DNA of 29,629 nucleotides, taken from JBGPJM01 sp041485385 (GTDB taxonomy: Bacteria > Planctomycetota > Phycisphaerae > Phycisphaerales > UBA1924). The stretch is from contig JBGPJM010000034.1 of the NCBI GenBank assembly GCA_041485385.1, positions 1 through 29,629 on the forward strand. Reading direction: 5' to 3'. The translations under genes were made by a program, and so were the position numbers. Of this stretch, positions 1 to 8,864 are shown piece by piece (the stretch's first letter is position 1; each line of letters begins with the position of its first letter). The notes under the pieces are model-generated. The model was not told the origin of the DNA. It was given only the letters and a program-made list of their open reading frames with translations, and made no database searches.

Positions 1-122
1 CGGTTACACGCCCCTTCCCCGGCCCGCGGACATCCTTTCCATTCCTCGACCCTCCTCTAACCAAAGTGCGCCCCCCTTCCGGCCGATCCAAGTCCGAATC
101 GGTCTTCCTCACGGAGCGAGCA

Positions 123-1007
123 ATGAGTGTTGACGCACAGACACGAGAGCAGGCGGTTGGCGCGGCGATCCGCGAGATCAGCCATATCGCCACCCTGCCA
201 GAGATCACCCTCAAGATCATCCAGCTCGTCGAGTCCCCCACCTCGACGGCCCAGGACCTTCACAAGGTGATCAGCAACGACCCGGCGCTGTGCAGCCGCA
301 TCCTCAAGGTCGTCAACTCCGCCTTCTACGGCCTCCCCGGACAGATCGGCTCCATCAACCGCGCCATCGTCCTCCTCGGCCTCAACGCCGTGAAGAACAT
401 CTCCATCGCGGCCAGCCTCACCAAGCTCTTCCGCGGCGGGGCCCTCACGCCCAACTTCTCCGCCAAGGACCTCTGGGAACACTCCATCGCCGTCGCCACC
501 GCCAGCAAGATGATCTCCGACGCCATGAAGCTCGGCTTCAGCGACGAGGCCTTCCTGGCCGGCCTCATCCACGACATCGGCATCATCGTCGAGATCCAGT
601 ACGACCGGCACAAGCTCATCGACGTCCTCACCCGCACCGGCGCCGACGCCGACGGCGCCCCCGTCGGCGATATGCTCGCCATCGAGGAAGAGGTCTTCGG
701 CGCCAACCACCAGGATTTCGGCAACGGCCTCTGCGCCAAGTGGAAGTTCCCCAAGTCCTTCGGCTTCGTGACCGGCTATCACCACCGCCCCCTGGAGCTG
801 CCCGAGGACTGCCGCACCATGGCGACCGTCGTCTTCGTGGCCGACCACGTCGCCGCGGCCCTCAACAAGCCCTTCCGCCTCGACCTCCGCTCGACCGACA
901 TCCAGGCCGACGTGATGGAGTCCCTCAAGCTCACGCCGCAGACCCTCGACGACATCAAGGAGCGGCTCCCCGAGCAGCTCGCGGCCGTGGAGAAGATGCT
1001 CACCTGA
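123..1007 (+). CDS. HDOD domain protein
   Basis: Encodes 294 residues. The HDOD core runs from about residue 20 to 215, beginning L-P-E-I-T-L-K-I-I-Q-L and continuing through the typical S-N-D-P-A-L-C-S-R-I-L-K-V-V-N-S-A-F-Y-G block and an H-D-I-G motif. HDOD proteins are HD-superfamily relatives, usually non-catalytic, acting in bacterial signalling, chemotaxis or stress control; the partner here is unknown. No GGDEF, EAL or receiver domain is attached. The ATG at 123 is chosen because GGAG lies at 113-116; an in-frame start at 66 would add 19 residues of non-conserved sequence and has no ribosome site. The gene stands alone and is closed by a strong terminator at 1038-1080. Family is clear; the specific role is not. 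Confidence 0.9.
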   Translation: MSVDAQTREQAVGAAIREISHIATLPEITLKIIQLVESPTSTAQDLHKVISNDPALCSRILKVVNSAFYGLPGQIGSINRAIVLLGLNAVKNISIAASLTKLFRGGALTPNFSAKDLWEHSIAVATASKMISDAMKLGFSDEAFLAGLIHDIGIIVEIQYDRHKLIDVLTRTGADADGAPVGDMLAIEEEVFGANHQDFGNGLCAKWKFPKSFGFVTGYHHRPLELPEDCRTMATVVFVADHVAAALNKPFRLDLRSTDIQADVMESLKLTPQTLDDIKERLPEQLAAVEKMLT

Positions 1008-1037
1008 GCCCACGGCCCAGCACACAACATCGGTCAT

Positions 1038-1080
1038 AAGGCCCCGGCCAGGGACGCACCCGCCGGGGCCTTTCTTTGTT
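1038..1080 (+). terminator. Rho-independent terminator after the HDOD gene
   Basis: An 11-bp perfect stem (AAGGCCCCGGC at 1038-1048 with GCCGGGGCCTT at 1062-1072) encloses a 13-nt loop and runs into a T-rich tail (TTTCTTTGTT). It lies 31 bp after the HDOD stop codon and separates that gene from the Mla operon. Confidence 0.85.
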
Positions 1081-1268
1081 CCCGGGCCGCGCCGCCGCTT
1101 GGTGCCGCATGAAGATCGATCGTGGCCAACGATCCCCCGGGATTGGGGCACGGCGCAAGTGGTGCGTTCGCCGGACGTAAAGGTTGCCCCTGTGGAAGCG
1201 CGGCGCGACGCCCGATTGTGGTATCTTCCGCCGGGCCGTCCTGTCTCCGCAGGAGATCCCCAGCCCCA

Positions 1269-2438
1269 GTGACCGGTCCCGTCACCCAACCCGGTGCCCT
1301 CCGCGCCCCCGCCATCGCCGAGGCCTTCCTGCGCTCGGACAAGTCGGGCCCCGTTCTCACCGTCCGCGGCCGGCTCGACGCGGTCACTCTCCCCGCTGTC
1401 TGGCGCACCATCTTCGGCAAGGTCGGCGCCGCCTGGCCCGGCAAGGGCACCCACCTCATCGTCGACGCCTCGGGCGTCATCTATTGCGATGGCGCCGGCA
1501 TTGGCCTGTTCATCGAGCTCAACCGGCGTGCCGAGCGCGCCTCGGCCCGGGCCGAGTTCCGGGGCCTCTCCCCCGATCTCCGCTCGCTCCTGGACCGCGC
1601 CACGCTCGCCGACCCGGCCCATGGCCTTCCCGGCAGGCACCGGCCCGCCCACCCCGTCGAGCACCTCGGGCGTGCCACCGCCACGACGCTCGCCGATTGC
1701 CGCGCAATGGTCGAGTTCCTCGGCGAGCTCGTCGCCGCCCTCGTCTGGGCCGCCGGACACGCCTCCCGCGTGCGCGGACGCGACGTGCTGCTGATCTGCG
1801 AGAAGGCCGGCGCCAACGCCGTGCCGGTGGTCTGCCTCCTCGGGTGGCTGATCGGCCTGATCATCTCCTTCCAGGCCGCTTCGCCCCTGCGCCACCTCGG
1901 CGTCGACTCGATGATCCCCACCCTCCTGGCCATCTCCATGGTCCGCGAGCTGGGCCCCCTGATCACCGCCATCATCCTCGCCGGGCGGTCGGGCTCGGCG
2001 TTCGCCGCCGAGCTCGGCACCATGAAGGTCACCGAGGAGATCAGCGCCCTCACCACCTTCGGCATCCAGCCCGTTCGATTCCTCGTCGTCCCGCGCCTCC
2101 TCGCCGCCCTCTTCATGACCCCGCTCCTCAGCGCCTGCGCCACCCTCTTCGGCCTCGTCGGCGGGTACCTCGTCATGGCCACCCTCGGCTACGGCCCGGG
2201 TTTCTACATCAACCAGATCAAGGGCGCGGTGGATTACATCGATCTGCTCCAGGGTCTGTTCAAGTCCTTCGTCTTCGCGTTCCTGATCGCGGGCGTCGGC
2301 TGCATGAAGGGTTTGCAGACCCTCGGCGGGCCCGGCGCCGTCGGCGACAGCACCACCCGCGCCGTCGTCGCGGGCATCGTGCTGGTCGTCACCGCCGATG
2401 GCATCCTCAACGTCCTCTTTTTCTTCCTGGGGATCTGA
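1269..2438 (+). CDS. mlaE: MlaE-family ABC permease with N-terminal STAS domain
   Basis: Encodes 389 residues. Residues about 18-115 form a STAS domain (V-L-T-V-R-G-R-L-D, then L-I-V-D-A-S-G-V and G-A-G-I-G-L-F-I-E-L). The rest is an MlaE/YrbE permease with several membrane helices and the family signature E-I-S-A-L-T-T-F-G-I-Q-P-V-R-F-L near residues 257-272. With MlaF and MlaD homologues it would form an inner-membrane lipid transporter moving phospholipid or another lipid between inner and outer membrane. The STAS-MlaE fusion is known in many bacteria, whereas E. coli keeps the STAS protein (MlaB) separate. The GTG at 1269 is preferred: AGGAG at 1251-1255, and the conserved sequence begins shortly after. 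An earlier GTG at 1122 would add 49 unconserved residues. Spacing of 13 bp to the ribosome site is long, so the start is moderately certain. Confidence 0.88.
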   Translation: MTGPVTQPGALRAPAIAEAFLRSDKSGPVLTVRGRLDAVTLPAVWRTIFGKVGAAWPGKGTHLIVDASGVIYCDGAGIGLFIELNRRAERASARAEFRGLSPDLRSLLDRATLADPAHGLPGRHRPAHPVEHLGRATATTLADCRAMVEFLGELVAALVWAAGHASRVRGRDVLLICEKAGANAVPVVCLLGWLIGLIISFQAASPLRHLGVDSMIPTLLAISMVRELGPLITAIILAGRSGSAFAAELGTMKVTEEISALTTFGIQPVRFLVVPRLLAALFMTPLLSACATLFGLVGGYLVMATLGYGPGFYINQIKGAVDYIDLLQGLFKSFVFAFLIAGVGCMKGLQTLGGPGAVGDSTTRAVVAGIVLVVTADGILNVLFFFLGI

Positions 2439-2442
2439 CCAC

Positions 2443-3279
2443 ATGCCGCCGGACACCCCCCCAACCCCGCCACCCTCCCCGTCTCCGCCGTCACGGACCA
2501 AGGCCAAGGCCCCCGTCGTCCGCGTCGAGAACCTCCACGCCGCGTACGACGACAAGACCATCCTCAAGGACATCACCTTCGAGATCACCCAGGGCGAGGT
2601 CTTCGTCCTGGGCGGCCGCTCCGGCTCCGGCAAGAGCACCCTGCTCAAGCACATGATCGGCCTCCTCACACCCGCCGGCGGGCGCATACTCATCGACGGG
2701 CAAGACGTCTCGCAGTCCCGCGGCGAAGACCGCCGGCGCCTCCTCCGCACCTTCGGCGTCACGTACCAGGGCGGCGCGCTCTTCGGCTCCATGACCCTCC
2801 TGGAGAACGTTCGTCTCCCCCTCGAGCAGTTCACCACTCTCCCCGCCGATGCCATGGACGTCATCGCCCTCAGCAAGCTCCACGTCGTCGGCCTCGAGGA
2901 GTCCGCCTCCTCCCTCCCCTCGCAGATCTCCGGCGGCATGCAGAAGCGGGCCGCCATCGCCCGCGCGATGGCGCTCGACCCCCGCATCCTCTTTCTCGAC
3001 GAGCCCTCGGCGGGCCTCGACCCGATCACCTCCGCCGAGCTGGACGACCTCATCCTCGACCTGCGCCGCATGTTCGGCATCACTTTCGTCGTCGTCTCGC
3101 ACGAGCTCCCCAGCATCTTCGCCGTCGCCGACCGCTGCCTCGTCCTGGACGCCTCCACCAGGACCATGGCCGCGCTCGACACCCCGCAGCGCCTCCGCGA
3201 GCAGACCGACCTCCCGTGGGTGCACTCGTTCTTCAACCGCGAAACCATCACCGACCACGCCAGGGAAGCCACGGCATGA
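2443..3279 (+). CDS. mlaF: MlaF-type ABC transporter ATPase
   Basis: Encodes 278 residues. After a Pro/Ser-rich start (residues 1-22) comes a full ABC ATPase: Walker A G-G-R-S-G-S-G-K-S-T at 57-66, signature S-G-G-M-Q-K-R from 163, Walker B I-L-F-L-D-E-P with D186/E187, and switch histidine H220. G-G-M-Q-K-R-A-A-I-A-R-A is characteristic of the MlaF/Mkl group rather than generic importers. It powers the MlaE permease. The ATG at 2443 lies 4 bp after the mlaE stop with GGGGA upstream (about 2429-2433); an upstream ATG at 2398 is inside mlaE and unlikely. Its TGA overlaps the next ATG (ATGA at 3276), indicating translational coupling. Confidence 0.9.
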   Translation: MPPDTPPTPPPSPSPPSRTKAKAPVVRVENLHAAYDDKTILKDITFEITQGEVFVLGGRSGSGKSTLLKHMIGLLTPAGGRILIDGQDVSQSRGEDRRRLLRTFGVTYQGGALFGSMTLLENVRLPLEQFTTLPADAMDVIALSKLHVVGLEESASSLPSQISGGMQKRAAIARAMALDPRILFLDEPSAGLDPITSAELDDLILDLRRMFGITFVVVSHELPSIFAVADRCLVLDASTRTMAALDTPQRLREQTDLPWVHSFFNRETITDHAREATA

Positions 3280-4415
3280 GCGAGCGCGCAAGCTACTTCA
3301 AGCTCGGACTGTTCGTCATCATCGCGACCGCGGTCATCCTCGGCGGCCTCTTCGTCCTGGGCGCCGGCGCATTCCTCCGGAGCACCTTCACCGTCGAGAC
3401 CTACCTCGAGGAGTCCGTGCAGGGGCTCGACGTCGGCGCGCCGGTGAAGCACCGCGGCGTGCGGGTCGGCAAGGTCAGCCGCATCGGGTTCGTGAGCCAG
3501 AAGTACGACCTCCCCACCGGCGACGACGGCGCCAACATCCTCAAGGGCTACGTCCTGGTCGAGATGGCCATCGACATGAAGGGCGTCAACCGCGAACCGG
3601 CCATCGAGGCGCTCCGCGCCTCCATCCGCTCCGGCCTCCACGCCCGCATGGCCTCCACGGGCCTGATGGGCGCCGCGTACATCGAGCTGGCCTTCGTCGA
3701 CCAGGCCGCCACCCCCGACCTCGCCATCACGTGGGAGCCCTATGACGTCTACATCCCCGCCGCCAAGAGCGTCATCGCGCAGATCACAAGCGCCATCGAG
3801 AGCTTCGTCACCCGCCTCGAGAAGACCCGGATCGACGAGCTCATCGAGCACCTCGACGTCCTCGCCGTCGACCTCGACCGCTCGTCCAAGGAGGCCGACG
3901 TCGCGCAGCTCCAGGAGAAGACCACGGCGCTCATCGACGAGATGCGCGACTCCAACCGCCGCCTGAAGGAGATCCTCGACAACCCCGCCGTGAACTCCAC
4001 CCTCGACGACCTGTCGAAGACCGCCGCCTCCTTCCGCAAGATCACCGGCGAGGGCGAGAGCGACCTTGCGCAGTTCGTCAAGGACCTCCCGCAGCTCTCG
4101 CAGCGCCTCAAGTCCGCCGCCACCCAGGTCGACTCCATCCTCGCCGACGAAGAGACCCGGCGCATGCTCGCCGACCTGGCGACCACCGCCAGGTCCGCTT
4201 CCCCCGCCGCGGCCGACCTGCAGCGCCTCGCCCGTCGCCTCGACACGCTCATCTCCTCGCAGCAGCAGGACCTGGCCGCCATCGTCGCCGGCCTCCGGCG
4301 CGCCATGCAGAACGCCCAGGGCGTCTCCGAGGATGCCTCCAGCAACCCCTCCCGCCTCCTCTTCGGCGAGCCCCCGCCCCGCGTCGACCCCTCCAACCCC
4401 GGAGCACACAAGTGA
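3276..4415 (+). CDS. mlaD: MlaD-family MCE protein
   Basis: Encodes 379 residues. An N-terminal anchor helix (about residues 9-31) is followed by an MCE domain with the typical F-x-V-E-x-Y-L-E-E-S-V-Q-G-L-D-V-G-A-P-V-K-H-R-G-V-R-V-G-K-V segment (about 38-75). After it come roughly 200 residues of predicted coiled coil (T-R-L-E-K-T-R-I-D-E-L-I and following, about 170-330) and a Pro-rich end. MCE proteins form periplasmic hexameric rings or tubes that shuttle lipids; the long coiled coil resembles PqiB/YebT/LetB-like or mycobacterial MCE tails more than short E. coli MlaD. AGGGAAG at 3262-3268 supports the ATG at 3276. It overlaps mlaF by 4 bp (ATGA) and the next gene by 4 bp (GTGA). Confidence 0.88.
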   Translation: MSERASYFKLGLFVIIATAVILGGLFVLGAGAFLRSTFTVETYLEESVQGLDVGAPVKHRGVRVGKVSRIGFVSQKYDLPTGDDGANILKGYVLVEMAIDMKGVNREPAIEALRASIRSGLHARMASTGLMGAAYIELAFVDQAATPDLAITWEPYDVYIPAAKSVIAQITSAIESFVTRLEKTRIDELIEHLDVLAVDLDRSSKEADVAQLQEKTTALIDEMRDSNRRLKEILDNPAVNSTLDDLSKTAASFRKITGEGESDLAQFVKDLPQLSQRLKSAATQVDSILADEETRRMLADLATTARSASPAAADLQRLARRLDTLISSQQQDLAAIVAGLRRAMQNAQGVSEDASSNPSRLLFGEPPPRVDPSNPGAHK

Positions 4416-5077
4416 GCACCCCGCACCGGTTCTTCCCGCGCTCGCCCGCGCTCGCCGCGGCGATCGCGGCCGCGCTCGGCGCGGGCTGCGCCAATCTCAC
4501 CAGACCCTACCCCGTCAAGGACCGCTTTACCCTCACCGCCCCGGCCGCGCAGCCCACGCCGGGCGCCCAGCACGCCGGTACGCTCCGCGTCGAGCGCGCC
4601 CGCGTGAGCCCGCCGTTCGACGCCCACGCCTTCGTCTACCGCACCGGCGAGGTCGCTTACCTCACCGACTACTACAACGAGTTCATCGCCGCGCCCGACC
4701 AGCTCCTGACCACCGAGGCCGTCCGCGCCCTCGCCGCCCGCGCTCCGTTCGCCATCGTCCTCGACCCGTCCGGCGCCGCCGACTGCGCCTGGCGCCTGGA
4801 GACCACCGTCACCGACCTCTACGGCGACTACCGCGACCCGGCCTCGCCGCGCGCGTACGTCCGCGCCCGCTTCATGCTCCTGCACGACGCCCCGGGCACG
4901 ACCGAGGTCGCCGGCGAATGGACGCTCGAGGCCGCCGACCCGCTCGAGAAGAAGGGCGCCCCCGAACTCGCCGCCGCGATGGGGCGCGCCTGGGGCGACA
5001 TCCTCGCCCACCTCGATGAATCGCTCCGCCACCTCCCCGCCCCCCCTTCCTCGCCCGCCCCGGCGCCGCCAAAGTAG
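4412..5077 (+). CDS. ABC-type transport auxiliary lipoprotein (PqiC-like)
   Basis: Encodes 221 residues. The start is an Ala-rich signal sequence ending in a lipobox-like L-G-A-G-C with the likely lipidated Cys at 26. Downstream, G-T-L-R-V-E-R-A-R-V-S-P-P-F-D-A-H-A-F-V-Y-R and E-V-A-Y-L-T-D-Y-Y-N-E-F match the ABC-transporter auxiliary domain found in PqiC and companions of Mce operons. The product is probably an outer-membrane lipoprotein docking the MCE tube. The GTG at 4412 overlaps the mlaD stop (GTGA) with GGAG at 4401-4404. The C-terminus is Pro/Ala-rich. It ends only 19 bp from the convergent copper ATPase stop, with no room for a separate terminator. Family assignment is from motif recognition. 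Confidence 0.78.
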   Translation: MSTPHRFFPRSPALAAAIAAALGAGCANLTRPYPVKDRFTLTAPAAQPTPGAQHAGTLRVERARVSPPFDAHAFVYRTGEVAYLTDYYNEFIAAPDQLLTTEAVRALAARAPFAIVLDPSGAADCAWRLETTVTDLYGDYRDPASPRAYVRARFMLLHDAPGTTEVAGEWTLEAADPLEKKGAPELAAAMGRAWGDILAHLDESLRHLPAPPSSPAPAPPK

Positions 5078-5096
5078 CCGCGCTGCGTGCACCCGC

Positions 5097-7529
5097 TCAC
5101 AGCCGCGCCCTCCCCAGCCTCAGGCTGTTCAGCACCACCGACACGCTGCTCAGCGCCATCGCGGCGCTCGCGATGATCGGCGAGAGCAGCCACCCCGTCA
5201 GCGGGTACAGCACCCCCGCGGCCACCGGGATCCCCACCACGTTGTACACGAACGCCCAGAACAGGTTCTGCCTGATCGTCCGCATCGTCGCGCGCGACAG
5301 CGCAATGGCATCCGCCACCGAACGCAGGTCGCCGCGGATCAGCGTGATGTCCGCGGCCTCGATCGCCACGTCCGTCCCCGTCCCCATCGCCAGCCCCACG
5401 TCCGCCTGCGCCAGCGCGGGCGCGTCGTTGATCCCGTCCCCCACCATCCCCACCAGGTGCCCCTGCTCCTGAAGCCCCTTGACGTGCGCGGCCTTCTCCC
5501 CGGGGAGCACCTCGGCGAAGACCATCTCGGGCTCGATGCCCACCTCGCGCGCCACCGCCGCCGCCGTGCGCTGGTTGTCGCCGGTGATCATCGCCACGCG
5601 CAGCCCCAGGCGGTGCAGCCGCCCGACAGCCTCGCGCGACTCCGGCTTCACGCTGTCGGCCACCGCGATCACGCCCGCGGGCCTGCCGTCGACCGCGCCG
5701 TACATCGGCGTCTTTCCCGCCGCCGCCAGTTCGTCCGCCAGCGGGTCCAGCGCGCCCGTATCGATACCCCGCTCGACCAGGAGCGCCCGCTTGCCCACCA
5801 GCACCCGCCGCCCGTCCACCGTCGCCTCCACACCCTTCCCGACGACCGCCCTGAACTCGCTCGGCTCGGCCGGCCGCAGACCCCGCGCCCGTGCCCCCTC
5901 CACGATCGCCGCGCCCAGCGGGTGCTCGCTGAGGCTCTCGGCCGACGCGGCCAGCCGCAGAAACTCCGTCTCCGGCACGCCCGGCAGGGCTCGCAGATCG
6001 GTGAGCGCGGGTCTGCCCCGCGTGATCGTCCCCGTCTTGTCGAGGATCACCGCCGTGACCTTGTGCGCCGTCTCCAGCGCCACGCCGCTCCTGATCAGGA
6101 TCCCGTGCTCGGCCCCGCGCCCCGTGCCGACCATGATCGCCGTCGGCGTCGCCAGCCCCAGGGCGCACGGACAGGCGATGATGAGCACCGACACGAACGT
6201 CCGCAGCGCCATGCTCAGCCGATCCTCGACGGGCGAGACGAAGAACCACACCGCGAAGGTGACCAGCGCGATCACCAGCACCGCCGGCGTGAAGTACGCG
6301 CTGATCGTGTCGGCCAGGCGCGAGATCGGCGCCTTGCTCCCCTGCGCCTCCTCCACGAGCCGCACGATCTGCCGCAGCGCCGTGTCCTTGCCGACCCTCG
6401 TCGTCCGCAGGCGCAGCGCCCCGGTCGTGTTGATCGTCGCGCCGAAGACCGCCGCGCCGGGCCCCTTCTCCACCGGCACGCTCTCGCCGGTGAGCATCGA
6501 CTCGTCCACCGCCGAACTGCCGCCGCCCGCCTCCACCACGCCGTCCACAGGGATCTTCTCCCCCGGGCGCACCACCACCGTGTCGCCGACGACCACCTCC
6601 TCCACGGGGATGTCCCGCTCCTCCCCGCCCCGCACCACGCGGGCCGTCTTCGCCTGCAGGCCGATGAGCCGCCGGATCGCCGCGCCCGTCTTCCCCGTCG
6701 CGCGGGCCTCCAGCAGCTTCCCCAGCAGCACCAGCACGATGATCACCGACGCGGCCTCGTAATACACAGGCACCATCGCCATCCCGCCCACCCCCCCAAC
6801 CGCCCCCATCCCCTCGCCGGCCCCGCCCGCGAAGAACCCCGGCCAGATCGTCGCCGCCAGCGAGTACACGTACGCCGTCCCCGTCCCCAGCGCCACCAGC
6901 GAATCCATGTTCGCCCGCAGGTGTTTCAGCCCCATCCACGCCGAGCGGAAGAACCTCGCGCCGCACCAGACCACCACCGGCGTCGTCAGCACGAGCTGGA
7001 GCCAGTTGATCCACGGCTGGTTGAACACGGCGATGCGCCCGTGCGACATCGCGATCACCAGCACCGGCAGCGACAGCACCCCACCGACGATCACCCTGCG
7101 CAGCAGCGCCTCCTGCTCGCCCGCGTTGACGTCCATGTGGGCCGCGTGGTCCTCGCCCGTCGCGCAGGGCGCGTGACCGCCGTGGCCGGCATGCCCGGGG
7201 TGCGCACCGTTCGCCGCCGCCGCCTCGGCGACCGGCACCACCGCCTCGTACCCCGCGCCGCGCACCGCCGCCGCCAGCTTGGCCGGGTCCGTCGCCGCCG
7301 GGTCGTACAGCACCGTCGCCGTCCGCGTCGCGAAGTTCACGCTCGCCTTCGACACCCCCGCCACCCCGGCCAGCGCCCGCTCGATCGTCCCCGCGCACGA
7401 GGCGCACGACATCCCCTTGAGCGGCATGTCCACGCGCTCCGCCCCGTCGGGCGCGCCGTGCGCAGCATGCGCACCGTGCGCGTGACCCGGGTCGTGGTGA
7501 TGTTCGCCGCGTGCGGTTGGTGCCGTCAT
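5097..7529 (-). CDS. copA: CopA-type copper-exporting P1B ATPase
   Basis: Encodes 810 residues. A His-rich N-terminus (residues 10-25) precedes one heavy-metal-associated domain with G-M-S-C-A-S-C (C42, C45), then a second His-rich linker (about 110-131). The pump core has the C-P-C ion-binding motif (C453-C455) in I-A-C-P-C-A-L-G-L-A-T-P, phosphorylated D497 in D-K-T-G-T, the S-E-H-P-L-G motif of P1B pumps, and G-D-G-I-N-D-A-P near residue 695. These mark a Cu(+)-type exporter using ATP at the inner membrane. The two His clusters may buffer metal (inference). The ATG at 7529 has GGGAGG 7 bp upstream; extending to 7637 would add 36 unconserved residues. It is divergent from the MFS gene, with 64 bp between starts. 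Confidence 0.93.
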   Translation of the reverse strand: MTAPTARGEHHHDPGHAHGAHAAHGAPDGAERVDMPLKGMSCASCAGTIERALAGVAGVSKASVNFATRTATVLYDPAATDPAKLAAAVRGAGYEAVVPVAEAAAANGAHPGHAGHGGHAPCATGEDHAAHMDVNAGEQEALLRRVIVGGVLSLPVLVIAMSHGRIAVFNQPWINWLQLVLTTPVVVWCGARFFRSAWMGLKHLRANMDSLVALGTGTAYVYSLAATIWPGFFAGGAGEGMGAVGGVGGMAMVPVYYEAASVIIVLVLLGKLLEARATGKTGAAIRRLIGLQAKTARVVRGGEERDIPVEEVVVGDTVVVRPGEKIPVDGVVEAGGGSSAVDESMLTGESVPVEKGPGAAVFGATINTTGALRLRTTRVGKDTALRQIVRLVEEAQGSKAPISRLADTISAYFTPAVLVIALVTFAVWFFVSPVEDRLSMALRTFVSVLIIACPCALGLATPTAIMVGTGRGAEHGILIRSGVALETAHKVTAVILDKTGTITRGRPALTDLRALPGVPETEFLRLAASAESLSEHPLGAAIVEGARARGLRPAEPSEFRAVVGKGVEATVDGRRVLVGKRALLVERGIDTGALDPLADELAAAGKTPMYGAVDGRPAGVIAVADSVKPESREAVGRLHRLGLRVAMITGDNQRTAAAVAREVGIEPEMVFAEVLPGEKAAHVKGLQEQGHLVGMVGDGINDAPALAQADVGLAMGTGTDVAIEAADITLIRGDLRSVADAIALSRATMRTIRQNLFWAFVYNVVGIPVAAGVLYPLTGWLLSPIIASAAMALSSVSVVLNSLRLGRARL

Positions 7530-7593
7530 GGGTCGCCCTCCCGGCTTGGACGCCATCGCCCTGGGCCCGCGCCGCCCACGGTAGGCTACGCCC

Positions 7594-8850
7594 GTGAGCA
7601 CCCCACCCGGAACTCCGGCCGTCCGGCACGCCTTCATCGCCGCCTGGCTGGGATGGGCCTTCGACGGCCTCGACGGCTATCTCTACGTTCTCGTCGCGGG
7701 GCCGTTCGTCGCCGAGCTCTTGGGCAAGCCCACCTCCGACCCCGAGGTCGCCGTCAAGGCCGCCATCATCCAGGCGTTCTTCCTCTTCGGCTGGGCCGTC
7801 GGCGGCGCCTTCTTCGGGCGCCTGGGCGACCGGCTCGGCCGGGCCCGCACGCTCACGCTCACCATCCTGGTCTACGCCCTCTTCACCGGCCTGTCCTCCC
7901 TCTCGCAGGCCTGGTGGCACCTCTTGATCTTCCGGTTCATCGCCGCCCTCGGTATCGGCGGCGAATGGGCCGCCGGCGCCGCCCTCGTCGCCGAGACCCT
8001 CCACCCACGTCACCGCGCCTGGGCCAGCGCCACCCTCCAGAGCGGCTACATGGTCGGCATGATGCTCGCCGCGGGCACCATCGGCCTCTTCCAGGACCTC
8101 CCCCCGCGATGGGTCTTCCTCGTCGGCGTCCTCCCCGCCTTCGCCACCATCTGGGTCCGGCGCAACGTCCCCGAGCCCGCGGCATGGAAATCCGCCGCCG
8201 AGCGCCAGCACGTCCCCTCCGCCGGCGAGCTGCTCCGCCCCGGGCTGCGCCGCACGACGTTCATCACGCTCGGGCTGACCACCATGGCGCTGACGACGGT
8301 CTGGGCGTTCCTGTACTTCGGCCCCCAAGCCGCGCGGGCCATCCCGGAGGTGAAGGACTGGCCCAAGCCGCGCGTTGACGGCCTGGTCATGCGCCTCACG
8401 TTCCTCTTCACCACCGTCAACATCGCCGGCAACTTCTTCGCGACCTACCTGGCCCGGGCGATCGGCCACCGCCGGGCGCTCATCCTGCTGTTCATCGGCG
8501 CCGGGGCGTCGTTCCTGATCGGCTTCCGCCAGCCGCTCACGCTGGGGTCGGCCGGGCTGGTCATGGGCGCCACGGCCTTCTTCAGCCTGGGCCTCTTCGG
8601 CGTGTTCCCCATGTACCTGCCGATGCTCTTCCCCACGCTGGTGCGGACGCTCGGCGCCGGGGTCTGCTACAACACCGGGCGGGTGGTCGCGGGGGTCGGC
8701 GTGCTCTTCGGCGGGGCCATCTCCGGCTACGCCGGCGGCCCGGCCAGCGCCATCTGGTGGACGGGCCTGCTGTACATCCCAGCGGTGGCGATTGCGCTGT
8801 TTGCCCCGGAGGTCGAGCCGGAGCGGGGGGCGCCGGCCGAGGTTCTGTGA
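7594..8850 (+). CDS. MFS transporter, metabolite:H+ symporter-like
   Basis: Encodes 418 residues with about twelve hydrophobic segments. W-A-F-D-G-L-D-G-Y-L-Y at the start of TM1, the loop G-R-L-G-D-R-L-G-R-A-R between TM2 and TM3, and G-I-G-G-E-W-A-A-G-A-A-L-V-A-E-T in TM4 place it near the MFS groups carrying aromatic acids, sialic acid or lactate/pyruvate (AAHS/SHS). The substrate cannot be told from sequence alone. It starts at GTG 7594 with only a weak purine stretch (GGTAGG) upstream, and is divergent from copA; a functional link is not implied. It ends 15-30 bp before the first composite repeat element. Confidence 0.85.
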   Translation: MSTPPGTPAVRHAFIAAWLGWAFDGLDGYLYVLVAGPFVAELLGKPTSDPEVAVKAAIIQAFFLFGWAVGGAFFGRLGDRLGRARTLTLTILVYALFTGLSSLSQAWWHLLIFRFIAALGIGGEWAAGAALVAETLHPRHRAWASATLQSGYMVGMMLAAGTIGLFQDLPPRWVFLVGVLPAFATIWVRRNVPEPAAWKSAAERQHVPSAGELLRPGLRRTTFITLGLTTMALTTVWAFLYFGPQAARAIPEVKDWPKPRVDGLVMRLTFLFTTVNIAGNFFATYLARAIGHRRALILLFIGAGASFLIGFRQPLTLGSAGLVMGATAFFSLGLFGVFPMYLPMLFPTLVRTLGAGVCYNTGRVVAGVGVLFGGAISGYAGGPASAIWWTGLLYIPAVAIALFAPEVEPERGAPAEVL

Positions 8851-8864
8851 GGTTGGGAGGAGTT

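Noticed and set aside
57..4409. A 1450-codon open frame on the minus strand opposite the HDOD gene and Mla operon
   Set aside because: It is the antisense shadow of GC-rich codons: composition is dominated by Gly, Glu, Asp, Ala and Val with no domain pattern, while the plus strand encodes recognisable proteins throughout.
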